Below, one piece after another: positions 54,099 through 61,225 of a DNA stretch of 64,000 bases. Source of the stretch: Luteibacter sp. UNCMF331Sha3.1 (GTDB taxonomy: Bacteria; Pseudomonadota; Gammaproteobacteria; Xanthomonadales; Rhodanobacteraceae); assembly GCF_900109915.1 (NCBI RefSeq), contig NZ_FOBU01000002.1, positions 1,545,107 to 1,609,106 on the forward strand, given 5' to 3'. The notes beneath the pieces are model-generated. The model searched no databases and was not told where the DNA came from. It was given only the letters and a program-made list of their open reading frames with translations. A program made the translations under genes and the position numbers. Positions within the stretch are counted from its first letter, which is position 1; the number at the start of each line of letters is the position of its first letter.

Positions 54099-54863
54099 TC
54101 ACGGACGCGGTCGGGGAGACACGACGTGAAGCGCGCGCAGGGGCGAGCTGTACCAGTCGACGACCTGGTCCCCTTCGAAGCGGATCCACGACGGGCCGTA
54201 TTCCCACCGATCGTCGGCGCGGCGCGTCGGCTCACCCTCGATCGCGATCACTTCGTCGGTCGTCATGCCGAGGGCGATCGTGACCACCGGTGTTTGCCCG
54301 GCATGCACGGCGGATGGCGCGCGCGGTTCGTCTTCGACATCGGCCACATAGCCATCCGGCCACATCCACCAGACCACCGCGCCGACGCCCAGGAGCACCG
54401 CCGCGAACCACCAGCGCAGCGGCAGACCTCGCGGCGGGCCACCGGGCGTCGGCACGGACGCCGCGGCGGGCCGCGCCTCCATGGGCGGCGCGATGTCGAC
54501 CGTGTCGGCCACCGTCGCCTCCGCGACGATGGGCCTTGCGGGAATCGGCGCGCCGGGCAGACGCCCGTGGCGCCGGTAGAAGTCCATCGCCGCGCCGTAC
54601 TGCGCCGTGAGACGTTGCAGCCGCGCCGCCGCCAGCACGTCGGCGCGCGATCCGCGGCGACGATCCGGATGCCAGAGCGCCACGTTGCGACGATAGGCCT
54701 GCTTGAATTCGTCCAGGGAACAGCCGGGCTCGAGCCGCAGCTTTCCGTAGAGGTCGAGAAAATCGGTTTCGTGCGCCACCTGCCGCCACTCCCCTGGAAC
54801 GGTACGCGCGACCTCCCTTCCGGCCAGCGGTCCGCTCCGCCAAGCGTGGCGCAGGTCCTTCAT
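54099..54863 (-). CDS. Membrane-anchored J-domain protein
   Basis: This 254-residue protein has an N-terminal J-domain (FLDLYGKLRLEPGCSLDEFKQAYRRN, with the HPD in LWHPDRR), then a Pro/Ala-rich linker and one membrane helix (LRWWFAAVLLGVGAVVWWMWP) near residue 160. The short C-terminal domain (LGMTTDEVIAIEGEPTRRADDRWEYGPSWIRFEGDQVVDWYS) resembles BamE/SmpA-type or DUF2845 lipoprotein folds. The J-domain on the cytoplasmic side should recruit DnaK while the C-terminus faces the periplasm. It diverges from the next gene across only 30 bases. Confidence 0.82.
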   Translation of the reverse strand: MKDLRHAWRSGPLAGREVARTVPGEWRQVAHETDFLDLYGKLRLEPGCSLDEFKQAYRRNVALWHPDRRRGSRADVLAAARLQRLTAQYGAAMDFYRRHGRLPGAPIPARPIVAEATVADTVDIAPPMEARPAAASVPTPGGPPRGLPLRWWFAAVLLGVGAVVWWMWPDGYVADVEDEPRAPSAVHAGQTPVVTIALGMTTDEVIAIEGEPTRRADDRWEYGPSWIRFEGDQVVDWYSSPLRALHVVSPRPRP

Positions 54864-54893
54864 CGTGACAAGTACAACTTTTGGAGAAGCGAC

Positions 54894-55616
54894 ATGCCGT
54901 CGCACGCGCCGCTCATCGCCATCGCCCTGTCGCTCGCATCGATCGCCGCGGCGATGGCCGCCGACGTCCCCGCACCCTCGCTCGGTGCGCACGTTTTCCT
55001 GGGCCAGGGCGAAGGTCTCGGCAGCAGTCCCGCGACCACGCCGGCCATGACCACGCAGGCACGGGACAGCGTCTTCGTCGCGTTCAACGCAGGCTACGCG
55101 AGCAACGACGCGCGCCCGAGCGACACCTACGGCAATACGTGGAAGCGACTCGGTCACGCCGCGACCTACGCGAACTACGGCAACCGCTTCAACGTCAACG
55201 CATGGGTGGCGCTCGGTGGCAAAGGCGGTCCGAGCCACACCGTGTCGATCGTCAAGCGCGGCGAACCGAAGGGCGAGCTGTCGCTCCCCTTCGTCGAGGT
55301 ACGCGATGCACGACGCGTCGCCGCTTTCGCGCAATCGTATGCCGACCCGTCGCTCGTCGTCGCGAGCGATGCCATCGAGGTCGACGGACCCGCCACGTTG
55401 CTCGCGTTCTGGTGGGGCGACGGCGGCGTGAAGCAGATGACCGCGACACCGGGCGACGGCTTCACGCTGATCGACGCGTTCGTGCAGCTACCCGACGAGA
55501 GCGGGGTGCAGGGCGCGGTCGCGTGGCGTCAGGTAAGCGAAGCGGGACGCTATCGCGTGCACTGGACCGCCGCCCCCGTCCAGGGCGCATCGCTCTGGAT
55601 CATCGCCATCCAGTAA
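54894..55616 (+). CDS. Secreted protein of unknown function
   Basis: This 240-residue protein has a signal peptide (HAPLIAIALSLASIAAAMAA). The mature part is rich in short beta strands (DSVFVAFNAGYASND, NRFNVNAWVALGGKG, ATLLAFWWGDGGVKQMTATPGDGFTLIDAFVQLP, RYRVHWTAAPVQGASLWIIAIQ), suggesting a beta-sandwich as in carbohydrate-binding or concanavalin-like proteins. Trp-rich turns such as AFWWGDGG would suit sugar stacking. I do not recognise a family. A GGAG site precedes the ATG. It is followed by a 430-bp region with two operator-like dyads. Confidence 0.72.
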   Translation: MPSHAPLIAIALSLASIAAAMAADVPAPSLGAHVFLGQGEGLGSSPATTPAMTTQARDSVFVAFNAGYASNDARPSDTYGNTWKRLGHAATYANYGNRFNVNAWVALGGKGGPSHTVSIVKRGEPKGELSLPFVEVRDARRVAAFAQSYADPSLVVASDAIEVDGPATLLAFWWGDGGVKQMTATPGDGFTLIDAFVQLPDESGVQGAVAWRQVSEAGRYRVHWTAAPVQGASLWIIAIQ

Positions 55617-55622
55617 GGCGCT

Positions 55623-55636
55623 GTCCGGAAGCGGAC
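55623..55636. promoter_or_regulatory. Operator-like dyad GTCCG-N4-CGGAC (copy 1)
   Basis: Centre GAAG; the arms extend to 7 bp as CTGTCCG/CGGACAG. It lies 6 bases after the secreted-protein stop. Same architecture as three other copies at 55730, 58829 and 58852. Confidence 0.5.
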
Positions 55637-55729
55637 AGCCTCGTTCGCCGTCGCGGCACCGCATGCCGCGATACGACGGGCTTCGCGCGGACATGCGGAC
55701 ACTTTCCACGCGAAAACAGGGCGATGCAC

Positions 55730-55743
55730 GTCCGGAAACGGAC
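55730..55743. promoter_or_regulatory. Operator-like dyad GTCCG-N4-CGGAC (copy 2)
   Basis: Centre GAAA, 107 bases from copy 1. A -10-like CATATT begins 22 bases after it. Confidence 0.5.
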
Positions 55744-56046
55744 AATGACGCCTACAACCACAGGCATATTTTCGTCGAGCCGTCGCCTGATTAGCCTGAA
55801 CCCTCGACACCGGGACGCTGCGGACGGGTCAGGAAGGGACGCCCGCAAAGGAAGGCCCCAGGAGCAGGACGCGCAAAAGGACTGGATCGAAGCGCAAGGA
55901 CTCGCGCGAGGAAGGATCCAAGGATGCGCAGCACACGGAACGCGCAAGATGCGCGAACCGTTCGCAGCTCACGGTGTCGACGCGGGTGACTAGGCAAGGC
56001 ACCACGGCGGCACATGGACTGCGCCGCCGTGGTCATTCGCCCGTCG

Positions 56047-58587
56047 TCAGAAGGTGACGCGCACCCCGAGGTTGCCCGCCCAGCCGCGCATGCCGTAGCT
56101 GCCGACGAAATGCTGGTAGGTGCCTTGTCCGTACACCTGCACGTGATCGGTCAGCTGGCTCACGGCGCCCGCGGCGACGCGATACGCGTTACCCACACGA
56201 CCGGAACCGAAGCGCTCGGCGACATGCCAGTCGGCACTCGAGACGTCGACACCCGGATCGCCATGGCTGGTGTGCGTCAGGTCGAGGCTCGCATACGGCA
56301 TGAACCGCACGTTCGTTTTTCGCGACACCTGCGCGCCGATCCGCGCGCTCGTCTGCTTCGCCGTGCCGAGCCTCACCAGGAGGCCGTCGCCGTCGGTGAA
56401 GTTGCGAAAGTTCAGCGCCTGGTGCTTCAGCTGGAACCGCGGTTCGACGGTCCAGTCGCCACCCAGCGCCATCGGCATGCCCGCTTCGACCGACATCGTC
56501 CAGCCGTTGGCGCGCACGCGTCCCACGTCGGAGCCGCGCAGATCGGTGCCGACATCGCCGCGATAGCGCGTGGAACCGATCACGCCGTCCACCCAGAGCC
56601 CGCCGCCATGCTGCCATGTGATCCATGCCGAAACACCGTTGGCCCGGTACTTCGCCGAGCTGTTGCCGTCGACCGCCTTCGGCGTGACGCGCGTCGTGCC
56701 GTGGTCGGCGGCCCAGCCGGCACGCAACGACCCATTGTCGCCATCGAGTGCGACCAGGCTGCCGCCGAACTGCAGCGCGTTGACCTGCTGGTCGAAGTCG
56801 TAGCCGAAGCGTTTGAACGACAGGTTCGACGTGTAACGCAGCTGGCCGCCGAGGTAACGCGCGAAGACCTCGCCACCGACGGGGTCGCTCGATATACCCG
56901 TGCGGACCTCGCCGAGACGCTGGTGCAGGCCGTCGTTGAGCATGTCGCCGTAGGTAAGCAGCGCGGCCGGCGCGGACAGGTACGACGGCATCTGCGGCAC
57001 GACCGCCTCGCGGCCGCCGTCGCCGGGATTTGGGTCGACCGGCGGTTCGACCGGCGGCTCCACGGGCGGATCGACCGGATCCACTGGTGGAACGACGGGG
57101 TCGACCGGCTCGCAGTCGCTTTCGCACACGATGGTATTACCCAGGCGATAGTCCCATGCGAGCGCCGCGCCATTCTGCAGCGCGTTCTGCGCCTGATCCA
57201 CGGCACCAGGGCCGAACGCGTGCAGCCTGTATTGCCACGGCCCGGCGGCCACGTAACCGCCACGCAGCGTGAACGCGTCGGCACGCGACGCGCCGGCGAC
57301 CTGGACCAGCGAGATGCCCTCGTTAGCGTCGACGACACCGTTCTGGTTCACGTCGGTGAGCGCCCCAGAGCCTGATCCGCTCACTGCGAGTGTCGTGGCA
57401 CCCGTGGTGGACACGTTGCCTTCGATCAGCAGCCGGTCCGTGCCCTGGGCCGAGATGTCGCCACCCTGGTCCAGGTTCGTCTGTACCGCGACGAGACCGC
57501 CCGTTCCCGAAAGATCCCCATGAATCACCAACGAACGATGCAATGTCGGGGGCGGCGATGCAAATGCGATTGTCGCATCCGAAAGCTCAAGTGCGTTGAC
57601 CTCCGAATCCGTTGCCATGGTCCAGATCGACGAAGACGTCACGGCCGCCGTCACCGAACCCTTGATGGCGCCAGTCAGAACCGCACCGTTCTGGAGTCTG
57701 AGGTTCGCCGTGCCATCGGCCACCGTAGCGCTGGCCCCACGCGCGATGTGGATATCACCAACGATATCGCTCGCATCGGCCAGCAGATCAAGCGTCGTCC
57801 GCGAGGTCGCATCGATAGCGACACCGTTCTCGCCCACCAGCCTGCTGTGGTTGCGCAGTTCGACCGTCCCATCGGTAACGTTTCGTGCTGTCGACTGCAC
57901 CCTGACCGCCGCCTCGCTCCGACCGGTCACGGTGGAATCGTCGAGCACCAGATGCCGACCGCCACTCGAGGCATCCGCACGCTCTTCATGAAGCATTCTT
58001 ACGCCATATCGTTCGCCGGTGATGGACGATCCGGTCGCACTCAGCGTCCCGTTGTAAACGCCTGCGCCAATGCCACCGTTCGCGCTCGTCCCCGTCGAAG
58101 TCGCCGTGACACGATCAATCGACACCTCGCCCGGTCCCGTCACCAATAGTCCGTGACCGGTTGCCGAGATCGTGCTCGCCGTCACCGACACGCGGGTGAT
58201 CGAAGCGCTGGCACCACTCGTGTACGTCCGCAGCCCGATATCGGATTCGTCGACCGATCTGCTTCTGATGGTGGCGCCGACGATCGTCGCGCTCGTGCCG
58301 TTGGCGAACTCAAGGGCGTTTCCAGCCGCGTTCTCAATCGTCGCTCCGGAGCCGATATCGATACGCGCGCTCAGGGCAGTGATACCCAGCGCGGATGCGC
58401 CCGGCGCGAGCGTCAAACTCCCGCCGTTCCCCACTTGCCACATCTCAGCAGGATCGCCTGCCTGCACCGTATGCATTCCGCCTGGAATGACGACTCCCGC
58501 GACGGCATCCGCCGTGGGCAAGAGAAGTACACACGCGATGGCTGCAGACAGTGGACCGGGTATCGCTCGGGTGCGATTGTTCGTCAT
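56047..58587 (-). CDS. Type V autotransporter adhesin-like protein
   Basis: This 846-residue protein has a signal peptide (NNRTRAIPGPLSAAIACVLLLPTADAVAG). Its beta-helical passenger is rich in Thr, Ser, Ala and Gly (SATIVGATIRSRS, TSANGGIGAGVYNG, VELRNHSRLVGENGVAIDA). A low-complexity Pro/Val/Asp hinge at about 505-540 (VPPVDPVDPPVEPPVEPP) precedes a C-terminal 12-strand autotransporter barrel ending GWAGNLGVRVTF. It should self-export through the barrel and display the passenger. A DVNQNGVVDANEG segment near residue 435 resembles an EF-hand/dockerin calcium site. The ATG at 58587 fits the leader; an ATG at 58626 is possible. A G10 tract lies upstream. Confidence 0.9.
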   Translation of the reverse strand: MTNNRTRAIPGPLSAAIACVLLLPTADAVAGVVIPGGMHTVQAGDPAEMWQVGNGGSLTLAPGASALGITALSARIDIGSGATIENAAGNALEFANGTSATIVGATIRSRSVDESDIGLRTYTSGASASITRVSVTASTISATGHGLLVTGPGEVSIDRVTATSTGTSANGGIGAGVYNGTLSATGSSITGERYGVRMLHEERADASSGGRHLVLDDSTVTGRSEAAVRVQSTARNVTDGTVELRNHSRLVGENGVAIDATSRTTLDLLADASDIVGDIHIARGASATVADGTANLRLQNGAVLTGAIKGSVTAAVTSSSIWTMATDSEVNALELSDATIAFASPPPTLHRSLVIHGDLSGTGGLVAVQTNLDQGGDISAQGTDRLLIEGNVSTTGATTLAVSGSGSGALTDVNQNGVVDANEGISLVQVAGASRADAFTLRGGYVAAGPWQYRLHAFGPGAVDQAQNALQNGAALAWDYRLGNTIVCESDCEPVDPVVPPVDPVDPPVEPPVEPPVDPNPGDGGREAVVPQMPSYLSAPAALLTYGDMLNDGLHQRLGEVRTGISSDPVGGEVFARYLGGQLRYTSNLSFKRFGYDFDQQVNALQFGGSLVALDGDNGSLRAGWAADHGTTRVTPKAVDGNSSAKYRANGVSAWITWQHGGGLWVDGVIGSTRYRGDVGTDLRGSDVGRVRANGWTMSVEAGMPMALGGDWTVEPRFQLKHQALNFRNFTDGDGLLVRLGTAKQTSARIGAQVSRKTNVRFMPYASLDLTHTSHGDPGVDVSSADWHVAERFGSGRVGNAYRVAAGAVSQLTDHVQVYGQGTYQHFVGSYGMRGWAGNLGVRVTF

Positions 58588-58665
58588 GGCTCGCTCAAGA
58601 ATCATAGAATAGGGGCACGGGCCCAAAGACGGCCTGAGGCGGTCAGGGTCGTTGATCGGCCGCGC

Positions 58666-58675
58666 GGGGGGGGGG
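58666..58675. repeat. Homopolymeric G10 tract upstream of the autotransporter gene
   Basis: Ten consecutive G residues (C10 on the autotransporter strand), 79-88 bases before its ATG. Tracts of this length are prone to slippage and can alter promoter spacing. Confidence 0.8.
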
Positions 58676-58828
58676 AGGCCTTATTCCACATCATGGGTTG
58701 CCACGCTCGCCATAGGATTAGTCCTAAAATGCGTGATCTTCGTTTAGCGCAGCAGCTATCGGCTGTCATCTCTTTTGCGGCATGGAAATCGGCGAGCATC
58801 ACGTCCGGCAGGAAAACTGCGCCGATGT

Positions 58829-58842
58829 GTCCGTATCCGGAC
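58829..58842. promoter_or_regulatory. Operator-like dyad GTCCG-N4-CGGAC (copy 3)
   Basis: Centre TATC; the arms extend to 7 bp as GTGTCCG/CGGACAC. It is paired with copy 4 in the autotransporter/Ig-protein control region. Confidence 0.5.
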
Positions 58843-58851
58843 ACGTGGATC

Positions 58852-58865
58852 GTCCGATTCCGGAC
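58852..58865. promoter_or_regulatory. Operator-like dyad GTCCG-N4-CGGAC (copy 4)
   Basis: Centre ATTC, 23 bases from copy 3, about two helical turns, which suits cooperative binding of two dimers. Confidence 0.5.
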
Positions 58866-58989
58866 ACACAAACGCCATACCTACGACCTCCGGGATATCG
58901 CACATGTCGACGGGAATGGGTAAGGTCATTACTCCCTGGTATGAGGCTGGGGCTCGGTTATCTCACACACCTTTCAGGAGGAATTCGCC

Positions 58990-61116
58990 ATGGATGGCAC
59001 ACCACGTCGCCGCTACCCGTCAGGCCGCAAGCCCGTTGCGATCGATTCGTCCACCGCCGCGACATTGATGCGCAGGGACAGCATGAGGGCTGGTGCTCGG
59101 GCTACCATCGCGGTGAAACTCGAGTTCGCCGCGGGGGATCTTGCGCCTGTGCCTCCTGGCGCCCCCGCTGACAATCTACTGCTCGCGAGCACGGAAACGA
59201 AGGATCTCGTGCTGACACTTCCCATGGAAACAACGCCGCTCGATTACGGAATCGGCGATACCATAGGGCTCGTATTCGTCGGCGAAGACGGCACGGAAAC
59301 AGCGATCGGTAACGTTATCGACGTCGACCCGTTTTTTGAAGACGGGAGCGGCGGCATACTTCCGCCGGCGCAATGGATCGCGAAACTGCCTCTGCCTGCC
59401 GCGGCGCGCGCCACGCAGACGGAAGGAAAGACATATATCAACATCAGGTATTACTACGGCCTGGGCGGGACCGATAGCGGACCACTCGGCCAGTCCTACA
59501 TCACCGACTACACGGCACCGGGAGGTGATGAAGGGCTGGGCCCCCTGCGCTTCGCGGACGAAGTGATCGCTGAAGGCGTCACGGCCGCCGTTCTCGTGAG
59601 CGACGATGGCGGGACGACTTACTACCTGCCGGCGACAGTGTTCAGCTACGAAGGTCACGATAAGGCGGGCGACACGGTCACCGGCATCGTCAACGGCGCC
59701 GAGGAAACGGTGGACGCCATCGCGGCAGGCACCGACCAGATCACGGTGAAGTTCAAGCGCGACTTCATCGAAACGCAGGAAACCGCCGCAGGCGCCACTG
59801 GAAAGCTGACCTTCAGCTACAAGATCAGCGACCGCGCCGGCAATGTGTCTGCGCCCTCCGAGCCCGTCGTGCTCGATGTGCTGCTCGCGGGCGAGGTGAC
59901 CAACCTCGAGGCACCGCTGGTACCCCAGTACACGAAGGGAACGCCCTTGGGCGAGTCTGACGCACGTGCGCAGATCACGGTGAATATCCCCCAGGTCGCA
60001 GGGCCGCTGGCGACTGACAAGATCATGGTGCATTGGGGTGACATCGAGATTGGCCCCGTGGACGTCGATCCTGCCGCCGACCCGATGGCAACCGCGCTCG
60101 TGAAGTACGCCGCGGTCCTCGATTCCTGGAGCAACGACACGGGTGGCCTGAGCGACACCGTGCAGACGGTCGACGTGAGCTACCGGCTATTGCGCGGCAA
60201 CATGGTCGCCGGCCGCCCCACGGCGGACACCGCCGTCGAAGTCAACCTGTACCAGGGCGGAAACGTCGACCCTGATCCTGGCACACCGGCCAACGAACAC
60301 CTCGTTCCACCGACGCTTACCAGCGCTTCGGGCGAGACGAACGAGATTCCGAAAGGCGATCTGGACAAGGACGCCAAAGTTACGGTCCCCTATCAGTACA
60401 CCGACGAGGACGGCAACGACGTCGATGTGTTCGTCGCGGACGATGTGCTGACCGTCATTTACGACGGTATAGAACTCGCCCCTGTGGATATCGCAGCCGC
60501 ACCGACGGCCAATATCGACGTGGTACTTCCAACCGCCACCATCGTAGCGCGGGGTTCAGGCATCAAGGCGCTCGCCTATACCATCGATCGCACCTTTGCG
60601 TCGGGTGCGTCGAATCGCTCCCTCTCGCCTCCGACTGATGTGTCGGTGAAAGGAAACGATCTCTTACCTGGCAAGGGGACCCTCCCGCCGTGTAACGTGC
60701 CCAAAGCGGAGAACCCCCCCAAGCCGCTCGCGATCGGGCCGTGTGAGGCGAAAGACGGCGGCGTGGACTTCGAAGTACCGGTCTACGAGAACCAGAGTGT
60801 CGGCGACAAGATCACCATGACGGGGAAAGTGTACACGCGCTTCATCGCGACCGGTCACGCCACGGACACTGTTCCGGCCCCTCCGCGAGACCTCCCGACG
60901 ATCGAAATCGAGGTGGCTCCGGGACAGGAAGCCGCGAAGACCATCTTCCATTATTCGGAACACGATTTGATGCGGCGCGATATTCCAGGTGACGGGCTCT
61001 CGCTTCATATTCATGCCACGTATACGGTGCTCGGCAAGCTGGATGACAGCGAAACCGTTACTTCGGCGGTGCAATTGATCAACCTCGATTCCCGCGGCGG
61101 CTGCCCGACCCGGTGA
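58990..61116 (+). CDS. Large Ig-like-repeat protein, copy 1
   Basis: This 708-residue protein has no signal peptide (MDGTPRRRYPSGRKPVAIDSS). The body is a chain of Ig-like domains of about 100 residues with recurring elements: VPPTLTSASGETNEIPKGDLDKDAKVTVPY, DRAGNVSAPSEPV and YTIDRTF. Related large leaderless proteins occur in Pseudomonas and Burkholderia and are thought to be adhesins or surface proteins secreted by non-Sec routes. An excellent ribosome-binding site (AGGAGGA) precedes the ATG. It is followed by a 14-bp hairpin and a second, similar gene. Function is not known. Confidence 0.82.
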   Translation: MDGTPRRRYPSGRKPVAIDSSTAATLMRRDSMRAGARATIAVKLEFAAGDLAPVPPGAPADNLLLASTETKDLVLTLPMETTPLDYGIGDTIGLVFVGEDGTETAIGNVIDVDPFFEDGSGGILPPAQWIAKLPLPAAARATQTEGKTYINIRYYYGLGGTDSGPLGQSYITDYTAPGGDEGLGPLRFADEVIAEGVTAAVLVSDDGGTTYYLPATVFSYEGHDKAGDTVTGIVNGAEETVDAIAAGTDQITVKFKRDFIETQETAAGATGKLTFSYKISDRAGNVSAPSEPVVLDVLLAGEVTNLEAPLVPQYTKGTPLGESDARAQITVNIPQVAGPLATDKIMVHWGDIEIGPVDVDPAADPMATALVKYAAVLDSWSNDTGGLSDTVQTVDVSYRLLRGNMVAGRPTADTAVEVNLYQGGNVDPDPGTPANEHLVPPTLTSASGETNEIPKGDLDKDAKVTVPYQYTDEDGNDVDVFVADDVLTVIYDGIELAPVDIAAAPTANIDVVLPTATIVARGSGIKALAYTIDRTFASGASNRSLSPPTDVSVKGNDLLPGKGTLPPCNVPKAENPPKPLAIGPCEAKDGGVDFEVPVYENQSVGDKITMTGKVYTRFIATGHATDTVPAPPRDLPTIEIEVAPGQEAAKTIFHYSEHDLMRRDIPGDGLSLHIHATYTVLGKLDDSETVTSAVQLINLDSRGGCPTR

Positions 61117-61148
61117 CACCATCAGATACGCCGGCCATGTGATCAGGA

Positions 61149-61185
61149 CAAGGTGTCGGCGGTGCGATGCGCCGCCGACACCTTG
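61149..61185. terminator. 14-bp perfect hairpin between tandem Ig-like genes
   Basis: CAAGGTGTCGGCGG / CCGCCGACACCTTG with a 9-base loop, 32 bases past the stop of copy 1. There is no U-tract (ACTTAGACT follows), so it may be a weak terminator, an attenuator or an mRNA-stability element that sets the ratio of the two proteins. Confidence 0.65.
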
Positions 61186-61225
61186 ACTTAGACTGCCAAC
61201 ATCATCGTCCATGGAGGGACGCGAC

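Larger units (their letters stand above)
55617..56046. promoter_or_regulatory. 430-bp convergent intergenic region with two dyads and purine-rich repeats
   Basis: It lies between the secreted-protein stop (+) and the autotransporter stop (-), where no promoter is needed for known genes. It holds GTCCG-N4-CGGAC dyads at 55623-55636 and 55730-55743, a -10-like CATATT at 55765-55770, and a degenerate AGGA/GCGCAA-rich stretch at about 55830-55960. An 89-codon plus frame (55724-55993) is not convincing as a protein. An unannotated small RNA or peptide is possible. Confidence 0.45.
58588..58989. promoter_or_regulatory. 402-bp divergent control region of autotransporter and Ig-like protein
   Basis: It holds the promoters for the autotransporter (-) and the first Ig-like protein (+). 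Visible elements are the G10 run at 58666-58675, two GTCCG-N4-CGGAC dyads at 58829-58842 and 58852-58865 (centres 23 bp apart) and a strong AGGAGGA ribosome-binding site before the ATG at 58990. Small open frames here are not convincing genes. Confidence 0.6.

Noticed and set aside
55724..55993. 89-codon plus frame in the convergent gap
   Set aside because: No ribosome-binding site, repetitive charged composition, no resemblance; kept only as an open question about a transcript.
58782..59171. 129-codon plus frame before the Ig-like protein
   Set aside because: Overlaps the true start of the Ig-repeat gene in another frame and covers the operator-like dyads.
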